The notes under the pieces were generated by a model that was not told the origin of the DNA, did no database searches, and was given only the letters and a program-made list of their open reading frames with translations. A stretch of DNA of 58,573 bases, taken from the NCBI GenBank assembly GCA_004293915.1, contig RDZG01000084.1, positions 1 to 58,573 on the forward strand, read 5' to 3'. Below are positions 43,056 through 56,644 of this stretch, piece after piece. Within the stretch, counting starts at the first letter, position 1. Every line of letters starts with the position of its first letter. The stretch comes from Bacteroidota bacterium (GTDB lineage Bacteria > Bacteroidota > Bacteroidia > Cytophagales > UBA9547). The translations under genes and the position numbers were made by a program.

Positions 43056-43816
43056 TTAAAACGTATTATAAAAAACTTATTTCAGAGAAAATCAGAAATC
43101 GAATTCATGATTTGATAAGAAAAATTAAAGGACTTTTCTTACGAGGAAATCAATTTTATTGTAATTGTTGCTCACATTCTTTTCGCAAGTTTTTGCCAAA
43201 AGGCAACGGAATAGAACTTAGAAATAATGCCATTTGTCCGCATTGTGGTTCGCTCGAACGCACACGATTATTGTATTTTTATCTTTGCAACGAAACAAAA
43301 ATATTTAATTCTCAGCCTTTTGTATTACATATTGCTCCAGAGCAAACCCTAAAAAATAAGTTTAAAACTAATCCTAATTATTATGATGTAGATATAAATC
43401 CGCAATTGGCAACTTATCAAGTGGATATTACAAAAACTTCTTTTGGCGACAATACATTCGATTTTATAATTTGTTCACATGTTTTAGGACATATAAAAAA
43501 TGAAAAACAAGCTATAAACGAACTTTACAGAATACTTAAAAAAGATGGAAAACTTTTTACTTTAACTTTAATAAATGTGCAATCAGAACACACATTTGAA
43601 GATCAAAATATAGAAACTGAAACTAAAAAAACACAAAGCTATGGCGAAAAAGATTTAGAACGTTTACATGGAAGGGATTTCATAAAAAGATTAGCATCTC
43701 CACAGGTTGATGTACAACAAATTGATTACCGTTTGCACTTTTCAGCTGATGATAATTTAAAATATTCGCTAGGAAATGGAAATCGTGAAATTATTTATGT
43801 TTCGACAAAAATTTAG
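43052..43816 (+). CDS. methyltransferase with N-terminal zinc ribbon
   Basis: A 254-residue protein. Residues about 30-75 contain four spaced cysteine pairs or singles (FYCNCCSHSF, ICPHCGSLERTRL), a zinc-ribbon pattern. A class I SAM methyltransferase domain follows (about 85-230): LHIAPE at motif I, a DVDINP acidic strand end, DFIICSHVLGHI and RILKKDGKLF. Proteins of this type occur in polysaccharide or capsule gene clusters. It is coupled to the deacetylase gene. The gene ends 84 bases before the 3' end of a convergent gene; the gap shows no clear terminator. Confidence 0.82.
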   Translation: MIKTYYKKLISEKIRNRIHDLIRKIKGLFLRGNQFYCNCCSHSFRKFLPKGNGIELRNNAICPHCGSLERTRLLYFYLCNETKIFNSQPFVLHIAPEQTLKNKFKTNPNYYDVDINPQLATYQVDITKTSFGDNTFDFIICSHVLGHIKNEKQAINELYRILKKDGKLFTLTLINVQSEHTFEDQNIETETKKTQSYGEKDLERLHGRDFIKRLASPQVDVQQIDYRLHFSADDNLKYSLGNGNREIIYVSTKI

Positions 43817-43900
43817 ATGCTTTCGTATTTTACAAATCAAAAAATATTCTTGAAATTTTATATACGAAAATTTGATATTGATAAAAAAGTTATACCCAAA

Positions 43901-45877
43901 TTACCGAATCATCGAAAAAGTACCAGATTGGCTCAGGCTTTTGCCATAAAAATCATTTACTGTAATCGAAAACGAATACAAACCTGGCGAAGCTGTGCCT
44001 CCATCCCAACCTTTTGTGGCATCGGTGGTGTGATACACTCGCTCTCCCCAACGATTGAAAATGCTCATATCAAAATCTTTCCAAAACAATCCTTTTGGAA
44101 AAAAAATACTATTTGCTCCATTTGGATTAAATGCCGTTGGTACCCAAAGTCGCACAAATTGAATGATATCTTTTACATCAGAATATACAATTATGCCATT
44201 AGGCAAAGTGGCTCTGATGCGATACAAAACTTTTTGATTTAACTCATCTATGGTCGAATGTACGTATTGCAAACCCGTAGGCGAAGCAGATCCGAGTGGC
44301 GTATTGCTTTCCGAAAACCACTCAATCTCTTGCGAAACAATGCTTTCGTTGTTTCCATTTACATAATTGGTCCAAAAAAGTTGGTTCTCAATCGAAGTTG
44401 GACCGCTGCCAACTGTGCCTCCCGAAATTTTAATCGGACAGGTTTTTACAGGTGGATTTTCAGGCGAACAACTCAATCTTGGTTTAATAGTAAAACAAGT
44501 ATACGATTTATTAATTCCCGAAAGCCCCAACAAGGTAGTTTCTTTTAGCTGAGTCGAAAAGCCAGCATTATCTGAGCCAGTTATAATATATGAAACTCCA
44601 GAAGCCGTGCTTGGCTCCCACAAAAGCGAAATTGTGCCATTGTTTTCAAATGTGCTATTAAACCCTCTAACCCCCGAAATGGTTACTGGCTTTTGAGCCA
44701 CCACACACGAACTAGCCGAAATGGATGTTTTTGATGGGGTTCTTGCAACAACATTATAACAATATCTTTGTCCGCATTGCACATCAGTATCTTTGTATGG
44801 TAATAAATTTAAAACATCAACTGTAGCATTTTTAGATTGTGCAAAAATTTGATTTCCATCACGGTTCAATACGTAATCGACATTTCCACCTGTGCGAACA
44901 TACTCGTTCCAAGTGGCGGTGTTTGCTGTTACATCAGCTGTGGAAGTAATAAAAGTGCTTGAAATATCATCGGCATTAGATTTATTTCCACAATCATCAA
45001 AGGCATAAGTTTGAATAATATTTGGCGATGAAAGTGCATTTGACCCCGAAAAAGTATACGAATTAGTGCCAGAGGTAGAACTAATAGTTAATACTTCTGA
45101 AAAATTTCCACCAAAAGGTTTTACTTCTACTTTGTATTTTAGTTGATTACTGGTGTTAATTTGTACTACCATATTTCCCGAATTTAAAACTTCAACTTCT
45201 GAAACGGCAGGTTGAGTAAAAGGTGGATAAACCTGAATTTGCTTTGAAGCTGTATTTTGGCACAATTGCGTACCTGTATTGGTATATATGCCTCTGATTG
45301 AGATATTTTTTATTCCTGCCGACCCAAAAGTATGAGAAGAAATACCACCAGATACAGTGGTATTTGCACTTGCATCTCCCCAATTGATGTCATATAAATC
45401 ATATACTTTATCAATCAATACATTTGCTGTAAGTGCCGTACAACCCGAAAGTGTAAAAGCTGGTGGCGGTGTGCTAAATACATCAATATTAACATAAGAA
45501 TCTTTGAGTGACCGTGCATTATTATTGCAAGAAGCATTTACAGTTAATGTAAACATGCCTGCAGAAACGTAAGTTTTAGTAGCTACATTTGTTGGTGTCG
45601 TAGTCCCATCTCCCCATTGAAAATTAAAACCAGTACATGAAGCTGTAATAAACTGTGGAGTTTCTGTAAACCCAGCTATTGTTTGCCCAAATCCCGAAAC
45701 ACTTATGGCTACATTAGGATTCAAACAACCTCTTAATCTTGGAATGTTTGTAATACCTGCCGAAGTTGTAGTTTCTCCAGTGCTCGTGTTTATAACCGTA
45801 GCAAAAGGTTTGTATGCTTGTGCCTGTATTCCAACTACATATCCAAAAAATAATATAAAAAAGCTAAGTTTACGCAT
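43901..45877 (-). CDS. secreted PKD-rich protein with gliding-motility/T9SS C-terminal sorting domain
   Basis: A 658-residue exported protein. Signal peptide 1-19; PKD-like folds ([26 protein letters not shown]) in the first 220 residues; fibronectin-like segments in the middle; and a C-terminal CHU_C/type B sorting domain: [37 protein letters not shown] and the final GTFSMIR. The domain directs export by the type IX secretion system, probably in partnership with a PorP/SprF-like protein, to the cell surface. The start overlaps the end of hisS by eight bases. It may serve as an adhesin; ligand unknown. Confidence 0.92.
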   Translation of the reverse strand: MRKLSFFILFFGYVVGIQAQAYKPFATVINTSTGETTTSAGITNIPRLRGCLNPNVAISVSGFGQTIAGFTETPQFITASCTGFNFQWGDGTTTPTNVATKTYVSAGMFTLTVNASCNNNARSLKDSYVNIDVFSTPPPAFTLSGCTALTANVLIDKVYDLYDINWGDASANTTVSGGISSHTFGSAGIKNISIRGIYTNTGTQLCQNTASKQIQVYPPFTQPAVSEVEVLNSGNMVVQINTSNQLKYKVEVKPFGGNFSEVLTISSTSGTNSYTFSGSNALSSPNIIQTYAFDDCGNKSNADDISSTFITSTADVTANTATWNEYVRTGGNVDYVLNRDGNQIFAQSKNATVDVLNLLPYKDTDVQCGQRYCYNVVARTPSKTSISASSCVVAQKPVTISGVRGFNSTFENNGTISLLWEPSTASGVSYIITGSDNAGFSTQLKETTLLGLSGINKSYTCFTIKPRLSCSPENPPVKTCPIKISGGTVGSGPTSIENQLFWTNYVNGNNESIVSQEIEWFSESNTPLGSASPTGLQYVHSTIDELNQKVLYRIRATLPNGIIVYSDVKDIIQFVRLWVPTAFNPNGANSIFFPKGLFWKDFDMSIFNRWGERVYHTTDATKGWDGGTASPGLYSFSITVNDFYGKSLSQSGTFSMIR

Positions 45878-47240
45878 GTATTTCGCTTAACATATTTTCA
45901 AAATCAACTGTTTTTTGTTCGCCAGAATCCATATTTTTTAAGGTAATGGTTTGGTTGGCTAGTTCAGTTTCGCCTAATACCATTACAAACGAAATTTTTT
46001 TGGCATTCGCATATTCAAGCTGCTTTTTTATTTTGGCAACTTGCGGATACATTTCGGCAATAATGCCAAGATTACGTATTTTTTTTAGCAATTGCATGGC
46101 ATAAGCCATCGTTTTTTCATCAAAATAACATAACAATACTTTTGGCGAATAGCCCGAAGTGGCAGGAAAAAGATTTAGTTCTTCCATCACATCATAAATA
46201 CGATCGACACCAAACGAAATACCTACACCCGAAACACCATCGAGTCCGAAAAGCCCAGTCAGATTATCGTATCTGCCACCACCCGAAATGCTTCCCATTT
46301 GCACATCAAGTGCTTTTACTTCAAAAATAGCACCTGTATAATAACTCAATCCTCTGGCAAGCGAAATATCAAGCTTTACAGATTTTATATCCGCTCCAAA
46401 ATTGGCAATGTATTCAAATGTTGTTTTTATTTCGGATAATCCTTTTAGTCCTGTTTCTGAACTTGCCAATACTGCCTCTAACTCACTGATTATTTCTTGA
46501 TTACTGCCTTTTATGTGAATAATTGGCATTAGTTTTTCAATCGCAACTTCCGAAATTTCTCTTTCAATAAGTTCTTTTTTTACACCTTCAACCCCAATTT
46601 TATCTAATTTGTCAATGGCAGTGCAAATATCAGCCTCTTTGCCAGCGGCACCAATTACTTCTGAAATACCTGTTAATATTTTTCGATTATTAAGTTTGAT
46701 TTCACAATTTTTGATACCTAAATTTTGCATCACTTCGTCAATCATCAATACAATTTCGGCTTCACAAACCAACGAATCTGTGCCAACCACATCGGCATCA
46801 CATTGATAAAACTCTCTATATCTGCCTTTTTGCGGTCTGTCTGCTCGCCAAACTGGCTGAATTTGATAACGTTTGAATGGAAAAACAATATCGTTGCGAT
46901 TCATGACTACAAAACGAGCAAAAGGAACGGTAAGGTCGTATCGCAATGCTTTTTCAGAAATCAATGGCAATAGTTTCTGTATGCTAATAGTCTGAAAATC
47001 AACACTTTTTGTTTTAGGTTCGAGCAAATAATCGCCAGAATTTAAAATTTTAAATATCAGTTGATCCCCTTCATCGCCATATTTTCCCGTCAAAACCGAT
47101 AGATTTTCCATCGTTGGCGTTTCAATAGGAGCAAAAGCATATTTTTTAAATACATTTTTTATAGTCGAAAAAATATATTCACGTTTTTCAACTTGATTAG
47201 AGTTAAAATCTCTTGTGCCTCTCGGAATGCTTGGTTTCAC
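45870..47240 (-). CDS. hisS: histidyl-tRNA synthetase
   Basis: Class II aminoacyl-tRNA synthetase that charges tRNA-His, cytoplasmic. Motif 2 is in [15 protein letters not shown]; histidine-binding and motif 3 are in [11 protein letters not shown] and [10 protein letters not shown]; the anticodon-binding domain occupies the last 90 residues ([15 protein letters not shown] ...). A GTG at 47240, which gives [11 protein letters not shown] as the N-terminus, fits the family start better than the TTG ten codons upstream; this gives 456 residues. The stop overlaps the start of the secreted PKD/sorting-domain gene by eight bases, so they are likely on one transcript. Confidence 0.94.
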   Translation of the reverse strand: MKPSIPRGTRDFNSNQVEKREYIFSTIKNVFKKYAFAPIETPTMENLSVLTGKYGDEGDQLIFKILNSGDYLLEPKTKSVDFQTISIQKLLPLISEKALRYDLTVPFARFVVMNRNDIVFPFKRYQIQPVWRADRPQKGRYREFYQCDADVVGTDSLVCEAEIVLMIDEVMQNLGIKNCEIKLNNRKILTGISEVIGAAGKEADICTAIDKLDKIGVEGVKKELIEREISEVAIEKLMPIIHIKGSNQEIISELEAVLASSETGLKGLSEIKTTFEYIANFGADIKSVKLDISLARGLSYYTGAIFEVKALDVQMGSISGGGRYDNLTGLFGLDGVSGVGISFGVDRIYDVMEELNLFPATSGYSPKVLLCYFDEKTMAYAMQLLKKIRNLGIIAEMYPQVAKIKKQLEYANAKKISFVMVLGETELANQTITLKNMDSGEQKTVDFENMLSEIHA

Positions 47241-47303
47241 TATATTTTGGTTTTGAACACAAATTAACAAAATACATTCTACACTTCGAAAATTTTAATA
47301 CAA

Positions 47304-51224
<3,921 letters not shown>

Positions 51225-51333
51225 TTATTGTAAAATTCAATGTGCGAATATATTGCCAAAACATCTTTGTTGTTGTACAAAAATGATAATAATTTGTATT
51301 TCAAATAGAAATCTTGTTAAAATTGAGTAAAAT

Positions 51334-51786
51334 ATGGAAAATATAAAAATCAGAGAAGGCAAAAAAGAAGATAGTCCTCAAGTTTTTGAACTGATAAAAG
51401 AACTTTCTGTTTTTGAAAAACTCGAACACGAAGTTGAAAACACCATCGAAGGTTTGATTGAAGATGGCTTTGGAACCAATCCACTTTATGGGTTTATCGT
51501 AGCCGAAAATAACCTAAAAATAATTGGACTTTCTTTGTACTATTTTAGGTATTCGACATGGAAACGCAAACGATTATATTTGGAAGATATTATTGTAAAT
51601 GAGGCATTTAGAGGACAAGGTATTGGTAAAAAACTTTTTGAATTTACCATCCAAAAAGCCAAAGACTTGGGATGCTCTGGATTGCAACTTCAGGTTTTAG
51701 ACTGGAATCAACCTGCCATAGATTTTTATAAAAGCTATAACTTAAAACTAGACCCAAGTTGGGTTAATGCAAGTTTGGATTTTTGA
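51334..51786 (+). CDS. GNAT N-acetyltransferase (diamine/SSAT-like)
   Basis: A 150-residue Gcn5-related acetyltransferase. The acetyl-CoA loop is RGQGIGKKL, preceded by LEDIIVNEAF and followed by LQLQVLDWNQPAIDFYKSY, an order and spacing resembling spermidine/spermine or thialysine acetyltransferases (SAT1-like). The last 13 codons and 27 bases beyond the stop occur again, 4900 bases to the right, next to rfbC, so the 3' end of the gene has been duplicated. The gene itself is intact. Substrate is probably a polyamine or an amino acid, by similarity only. Confidence 0.9.
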   Translation: MENIKIREGKKEDSPQVFELIKELSVFEKLEHEVENTIEGLIEDGFGTNPLYGFIVAENNLKIIGLSLYYFRYSTWKRKRLYLEDIIVNEAFRGQGIGKKLFEFTIQKAKDLGCSGLQLQVLDWNQPAIDFYKSYNLKLDPSWVNASLDF

Positions 51787-51813
51787 TATTTTAAATCATA
51801 TTTGCACAAAAAA
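51744..51813. repeat. left copy of the 70-bp GNAT 3'-end duplication
   Basis: Begins AAAACTAGAC and covers the last 13 GNAT codons, the stop and 27 bases beyond. Aligned without gaps to 56644-56713 it shows 64 identical bases out of 70 by my count. The region after the stop contains TTTG (51774) 19 bases before CATATTTG (51797), the same promoter-like pair that precedes rfbC in the right copy, but no plus-strand gene follows here. A palindromic TTGGT...ACCAA unit (51845-51865) follows. Confidence 0.85.
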
Positions 51814-51900
51814 TTCAGCAACAAAAATTTGAATAAATAAATTATTGGTTGGTAAAGGACACCAAAAAAGACTTAAATTTTCAATTCAAGTGACATCTTC

Positions 51901-52539
51901 TTAATTTTTCTTTACTATTTTAATATAGTTTTCAGTATGAAATGTTTCTAAACTTTTAATTAGTTGTAATAGGACATCTCTTTCTTGAATACTTAAATCT
52001 ACCAAAACATCTTGAATAGTTGAAAATTTTTGATATACATTAAATAGTAACGATCTCCCTGAGGTTGTAATTGATATTATTTTTTCTCGTTTATCAGCCA
52101 AATTTACTTTCTCTTCAATAAAACCTTGTTTCACAAGTCGATTAATCATATCTATTCCGGTAGTTACTTCAATAATATTGTCAATAATAATATCTTTTTT
52201 AGTACACGTTTGTTTAATATCCAAATGTGCTAAAAGTGCAAATTCATCACTATTAGTAATTCCTACTTCCTTAAAAACAGGTTTTGTGTAAAATTTCATA
52301 AACTTATAAAGGCGGGTAAGTAAATAAGAGGCTTCCCCACTTTTATAACCAAGATTATTTTCATCACTATTTTTTTTAATATAATTGTCAATATTGACAT
52401 TTATTTCTTGTACTTGACGCTCGGCATTACGGTCTTTAAGCAACCATACTGCAAAATGCTCTAAAGAATTATGGTTTGTTTCTATTAAAAAATCTTCCCA
52501 TTTAGCTATTAATGGTTGATATGAAATGTCTTTTTTCAA
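51901..52539 (-). CDS. MarR family transcriptional regulator
   Basis: A 212-residue winged-helix regulator, longer than the usual 140-170 residues because of an N-terminal helical extension (about 1-80). The DNA-binding part (about 95-165) shows LLAHLDIKQTCTKKDIIIDNIIEVTTGIDMINRLVKQGF (recognition helix) and the wing VNLADKREKIISIT. It is divergent from the TonB receptor gene with a 186-bp gap. A large perfect inverted repeat in this gap surrounds the receptor's -7 box. MarR proteins bind such dyads as dimers and let go on binding a ligand. It most likely represses the receptor gene; the ligand is unknown. Confidence 0.88.
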   Translation of the reverse strand: MKKDISYQPLIAKWEDFLIETNHNSLEHFAVWLLKDRNAERQVQEINVNIDNYIKKNSDENNLGYKSGEASYLLTRLYKFMKFYTKPVFKEVGITNSDEFALLAHLDIKQTCTKKDIIIDNIIEVTTGIDMINRLVKQGFIEEKVNLADKREKIISITTSGRSLLFNVYQKFSTIQDVLVDLSIQERDVLLQLIKSLETFHTENYIKIVKKN

Positions 52540-52655
52540 TTAAAATTTGATTTATTAATAATACGTTATGTTGTAATTTTTTTTAATTAAAGTAGTTTTA
52601 AAACCAAATATCAAACAAATATCATTTTTTTTTAGATATTTTTAAATAAATTTTT

Positions 52656-52703
52656 TAATTAAAATGTTTTCGTTTTATATTTGCATCGAAAACATTTTAA
52701 TTA
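52656..52703. promoter_or_regulatory. 17-bp inverted-repeat operator around the TonB receptor -7 box
   Basis: The arm 52656-52672 (TAATTAAAATGTTTTCG) is the exact reverse complement of 52687-52703. The 14-base centre holds the -7 element TATATTTG at 52676-52683. A protein dimer on these arms would cover the -7 box and the start point (near 52689), and so block transcription. The divergent MarR gene is the obvious candidate for the repressor. Confidence 0.8.
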
Positions 52704-52725
52704 CTAAAAAAAATAATCACTATTT

Positions 52726-55176
52726 ATGAAATCAATTTTACAAAATCGCAAATTTCTTTATATTATTTTTAGTTTTATTATACATTTCTCTTTCGCTCAA
52801 TCAACGGGAATTGTTAGAGGTAAAATAATTGACAAACTTACCAAAGAGCCAATCATTGGTGCACTAATACAATTGGATAGTGCAAAACTAGTAAGCCAAA
52901 CCGATGAAAATGGTGATTTTAAAATTGAAAAAATCCCTGTTGGAAGTTATAATATTAAAATATCTTATATAGGGTATCTATCTCAAACAAAATTTAATAT
53001 AAATATTACTTCAGGAAATGCACAAATACTTGGCTTTGAGCTTGTTGAAGATAGTAAACAATTGGAGGAAGTGGAGGTAACCATCAATAGAAATCGGTTA
53101 GCTTCAATGGCAGATATTATTACTCCATTATCTACGCAAAGTCTTACTACAGAGGAGATTAAAGCAAATCCTGGTGGCAATTTTGATATTTCGAGAGTGG
53201 TTCAAGCCTTACCTGGCGTAGCTGGTTCGCCAACGGGTTTTAGAAACGATATTATTATTAGAGGCGGTGCACCTAATGAAAATGTATTTTATTTAGATGG
53301 CGTAGAAATCCCTGTTATAAATCATTTTCAAACGCAAGGAAGCTCGGGTGGTCCACAAGGACTATTAAATGTGTCATTTATCGAGGATGTAAAACTGAGT
53401 TCATCAGCTTTCAATGCAAAATACGATAATGCACTTGCCTCCACATTTGAATTTAAGCAACGAGAAGGCAATCCAGAGCGATTATCTGGTAACTTGAGAT
53501 TAAGTGCAACCGAACTTGCAGCAACTTTTGAGGGTCCGTTAAGTAAGAAAACAAATTTTATTGTTTCCGCTCGTAGGTCATATTTGCAACTACTTTTTGA
53601 AGCCATTGATTTGCCAATAAGACCAAATTATTGGGATTTTCAATACAAAGTTTCACACCGATTTGATAATAAAACTACTTTAAAATTTATTGGTGTTGGT
53701 GCAATTGATGAGTTTGCATTTGGTAAAACCAGAAAATCTTCACCAGAAAACGAGTATATTTTGCGATCAAATCCGTTTATAAACCAATGGAATTATACTG
53801 TGGGAGCTGTTTTGACACGTTCACTCAACAACGGAAATTTGAATGTTGCCCTAAGCAGAAATATGTTTAATAATGATTTAGATCAATTTGAAGACAGGCA
53901 AACTGGAGATGAAAGTAAACGTACTTTAAAATTAAGGTCTCAAGAAATTGAAAACAAACTTAGAATTGATGTTACAAAATTAAAAAACGGTTGGAAATAT
54001 TCTTATGGAATAGTAGCTCAATATGTGAAATTTAATAATAATATTTCAAATAAACTGCGTAAGGAAATCAAAGATTCTAATGGCAATATTATACAACCCG
54101 AACTTACAATTAACTCAAATACAACCATTGATTTTGTCAAATATGGTGCCTTTGGGCAACTTTCAAAAGGTTTTTTTGCCAATCGACTTACCGCTTCTTT
54201 AGGAATCCGAACGGATATGAATACATTTACAACCGAAGGAAATAACCCATTAAATAATCTTTCGCCTAGGCTATCAATGGCTTATTCGGTTTCTGATAAA
54301 TGGAAAATTAGTGGCTCGGTAGGTTCTTATTCCAAAATTCCAATTTATACTTTATTAGGCTATAAAGCTGCCAATGGTGAATTTGTGAATAAAAACATGA
54401 AATATATTCAATCGATTCATTATGTTGCTGGTGTGGAGTTTTTACCGAAAGAAGATTTGCGATTTACATTAGAAAGTTTCTACAAAGATTATAGCAATTA
54501 TCCTATTTCTAAAAGAACGGGCATTTCGCTAGCTAACCAAGGTACCGAATTTGGAGCTATTGGTAATGAAGAAGTTACTTCGAATGGAAAAGGGCAAGCG
54601 TATGGTTTTGAATTTTATATTCAGAAAAAACTTACTAAAAATATTTTTGCCATTTTCTCCTATACTTTTGTAAGAAGTTTATTTTCTGGTTCTAACGGAG
54701 TTTTAATTGCCTCATCTTGGGATAATAGACACTTGATTTCTGGAATAATTGGCAGAAAATTCAAAAAAGGATGGGAAATTGGACTTAAATATAGATTTGC
54801 AGCAGGGGCTCCATATACGCCTTTCGATGATGTAACTTCTCAAAGAAATTATCAAACCATTGGTGTTGGCACTTTAGATGTATCTCAACTTAATTCATTA
54901 AGGCTTGCAAATTTTAATCAATTTGATTTTAGAGGCTCTAAAACTTGGAATTTTAATAAATGGAGTTTTCAATTATATATGGATATTCAAAATGCTTTTA
55001 GGTTTAATACGCCAAGTTTTCCTCAATACACTTTCAAAAGAACAGAAGATAATAGTGCATTTGCAACTAGCGATGGAAACGTAATTGCTCAAGATGGATC
55101 AAATGCAATTCCTGTAATTTTACAAAACAACGATCCAGTATTTTTACCATCTTTTGGGTTTATAGCAGAATTTTAG
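52726..55176 (+). CDS. TonB-dependent outer-membrane receptor
   Basis: An 816-residue receptor for energised uptake across the outer membrane. Signal peptide 1-24 (ends SFAQ); a carboxypeptidase-regulatory-like domain (about 27-115) with GIVRGKIIDKLTKEPIIGA and DENGDFKIEKIPVGSY; a plug domain (about 125-250) with VVQALPGVAGSP, IIIRGGAPNENVFYLDGVEIP; then a 22-strand-type barrel ending in a terminal Phe (FIAEF). No SusD partner follows, so it is not a classical glycan pair; a siderophore, metal complex, vitamin or small-molecule ligand is possible. Expression is probably governed by the MarR operator in the promoter. Confidence 0.93.
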   Translation: MKSILQNRKFLYIIFSFIIHFSFAQSTGIVRGKIIDKLTKEPIIGALIQLDSAKLVSQTDENGDFKIEKIPVGSYNIKISYIGYLSQTKFNINITSGNAQILGFELVEDSKQLEEVEVTINRNRLASMADIITPLSTQSLTTEEIKANPGGNFDISRVVQALPGVAGSPTGFRNDIIIRGGAPNENVFYLDGVEIPVINHFQTQGSSGGPQGLLNVSFIEDVKLSSSAFNAKYDNALASTFEFKQREGNPERLSGNLRLSATELAATFEGPLSKKTNFIVSARRSYLQLLFEAIDLPIRPNYWDFQYKVSHRFDNKTTLKFIGVGAIDEFAFGKTRKSSPENEYILRSNPFINQWNYTVGAVLTRSLNNGNLNVALSRNMFNNDLDQFEDRQTGDESKRTLKLRSQEIENKLRIDVTKLKNGWKYSYGIVAQYVKFNNNISNKLRKEIKDSNGNIIQPELTINSNTTIDFVKYGAFGQLSKGFFANRLTASLGIRTDMNTFTTEGNNPLNNLSPRLSMAYSVSDKWKISGSVGSYSKIPIYTLLGYKAANGEFVNKNMKYIQSIHYVAGVEFLPKEDLRFTLESFYKDYSNYPISKRTGISLANQGTEFGAIGNEEVTSNGKGQAYGFEFYIQKKLTKNIFAIFSYTFVRSLFSGSNGVLIASSWDNRHLISGIIGRKFKKGWEIGLKYRFAAGAPYTPFDDVTSQRNYQTIGVGTLDVSQLNSLRLANFNQFDFRGSKTWNFNKWSFQLYMDIQNAFRFNTPSFPQYTFKRTEDNSAFATSDGNVIAQDGSNAIPVILQNNDPVFLPSFGFIAEF

Positions 55177-55263
55177 TTTATAGAAAAGCCCATATAGCTA
55201 CATTTTAAAGGTAAATTACAAAATATTTCCGCATTTGTTGGACTTTCTCCTTTGCTTATGTTG

Positions 55264-55437
55264 TTCACCAACAAAACTTTTAAAAGCTTACGAAAATCCA
55301 ATGAAAGCGGGAATTTGCAATACAATTATATTAATCTGCAAAATAGTATGAGTTTAATCAATCTGAATGGACATTTTTGTCTAGTTTATTTGAATACTAT
55401 TTGATTTATTGTTGAAAAGAACTCCAATAAAGGCGGA
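55264..55437. repeat. copy A of a ~175-bp direct repeat (gene-free stretch 55177-55533)
   Basis: The segment starting TTCACCAACAAAACTTTTAA and ending CCAATAAAGGCGGA recurs at 56466-56644 with about nine of ten bases identical and a few small indels. No coding frame is preserved. Both ends carry short GTTGGT/ACCAAC-type palindromes, which gives it the look of a small non-autonomous (MITE-like) element. It lies between the TonB receptor and the unknown membrane-anchored gene. Confidence 0.8.
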
Positions 55438-55455
55438 ATACTTTTAAAGTTGATG

Positions 55456-55516
55456 CTTGTTGGTCAAAAAGAAGACCAACAAGGGCAGGAAAGCCACATT
55501 ATTTGTGGCTTTTTGT
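55456..55516 (+). terminator. palindrome plus rho-independent terminator
   Basis: CTTGTTGGTC (55456-55465) and GACCAACAAG (55474-55483) form a perfect 10-bp hairpin of the same family as the repeat ends nearby. Immediately after, AAAGCCACA (55490-55498) and TGTGGCTTT (55504-55512) form a 9-bp stem followed by T's, a plus-strand terminator. It could end the TonB receptor transcript about 310 bases after its stop. Confidence 0.65.
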
Positions 55517-55533
55517 CTACAAGGCTGCCTAAT

Positions 55534-56082
55534 CTATTTATTATTGGGTTTATGCAAATCAATATCAGCAACTCTCATACCTAATTCTATTAATATGGCA
55601 TCTCGCCACTCCAATGATAATACATATAATAATGTATAAACGTCTCTTCCTGTAAGAAATGCTGCATTTTCGAGTTCGTATTTTAAAATTCCTTCTTTTC
55701 CGTATCCAGTTATTATCTCTATTAATAGTTGTTGTGCTTGGTAGGAATTCTCAGGATTTCTTTCTTTCAATTTTACTAAAATCTCAGCTCTGTAGTTAGC
55801 CATTAATTCAGCAATATGGCTTTCTTTTAATATTTTTAAGCCTACATCGTTTAGGTATATGGGAGATTTTTGTACTGAAAATTGCATTCCCCACACGGTA
55901 TCTACTCTATCTGTCAATACAGGTAAAACGGCTATTTTTTCATTAATACTTCCAATGTTATCAACTAACATATCTACCTTTGATTCTATACTAGTTGCTT
56001 TTCTAACAATTAATACGATACCAGTTATTACAGTTCCTATAACCGCTAAAAATCCTAAAAATTCTTCTATTGAGATATACAT
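55534..56082 (-). CDS. unknown membrane-anchored protein flanked by direct repeats
   Basis: A 182-residue protein: a single N-terminal membrane helix (about 8-26), a coiled-coil-like linker (about 30-65) and a mostly helical soluble domain (about 70-175) with the recurring stretch VWGMQFSVQKSPIYLNDVGLKILKES. I do not know a named family; I recall similar hypothetical proteins in accessory DNA. It is transcribed against its neighbours and lies between the two ~175-bp direct repeats, as cargo would. A possible -7 box for it (TATTTTTG on the minus strand) is at 56279-56272, rather far upstream. Confidence 0.6.
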   Translation of the reverse strand: MYISIEEFLGFLAVIGTVITGIVLIVRKATSIESKVDMLVDNIGSINEKIAVLPVLTDRVDTVWGMQFSVQKSPIYLNDVGLKILKESHIAELMANYRAEILVKLKERNPENSYQAQQLLIEIITGYGKEGILKYELENAAFLTGRDVYTLLYVLSLEWRDAILIELGMRVADIDLHKPNNK

Positions 56083-56452
56083 TTTACTCTTAAAATATAT
56101 CTGTTAAACATCCATTTACAAAATTGGTTGCACAAATAAAACTAAAATATTGAACATTGAGCAATATTCTTCTATATAATCAATAAATATGTTGGTTAAT
56201 TCTACTTTAACATATTGATTCCATGGATAACTCTTCAATAAAAAGCAGTTAATTTATAACATCGAAAACGACAAAAATATAGTTAAAAAAAGAACCCTTA
56301 ACCTTAAATATAGACCTTTATGCTAAATGCACCCCTGATGCCGTTAAACATCGGCTTTACAAATATAATAATCTAACGAGAATAAAAATTTACAAATCTC
56401 ATTTAAAGAACTTTGCAATTCACGCTTAACGCTATATTCTATACTATCTGAC

Positions 56453-56644
56453 TTTGTTGGTGTTCTTCACCAACAAAACTTTTAAAAGCTTACGAAAATC
56501 CAATAAAAGCAGGAATTTGCAATACAATTATATTAATCTGAAAATAGTATGAGTTGAATCTATCTGAATGGACATTTTTGTCTAGTTTTTATTTGAATAA
56601 TATTTGATTGAATTGTTGGTAAAAAGAACTCCAATAAAGGCGGA
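56453..56644. repeat. copy B of the ~175-bp direct repeat (gene-free stretch 56083-56725)
   Basis: Starts with a perfect 10-bp hairpin, TTTGTTGGTG (56453-56462) and CACCAACAAA (56468-56477), and continues with the repeat unit up to GGCGGA at 56644, where the GNAT 3'-end duplication begins at once. Copy A's hairpin has decayed to GTTG/CAAC. The stretch 56083-56452 is AT-rich and shows no gene; it probably holds the promoter of the unknown membrane-anchored gene. Confidence 0.8.

Noticed and set aside
43817-44242. 141-codon plus-strand frame right after the zinc-ribbon methyltransferase
   Set aside because: Most of it lies opposite the conserved sorting domain of the minus-strand gene; its sequence is basic and Ser/Ile-rich in the way of a shadow frame.
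55457-55639. 60-codon frame spanning the palindrome and terminator at 55456-55516
   Set aside because: It is made of the hairpin repeat and terminator and runs into the 3' end of the opposite-strand gene; it is a translation of a repeat, not a gene.
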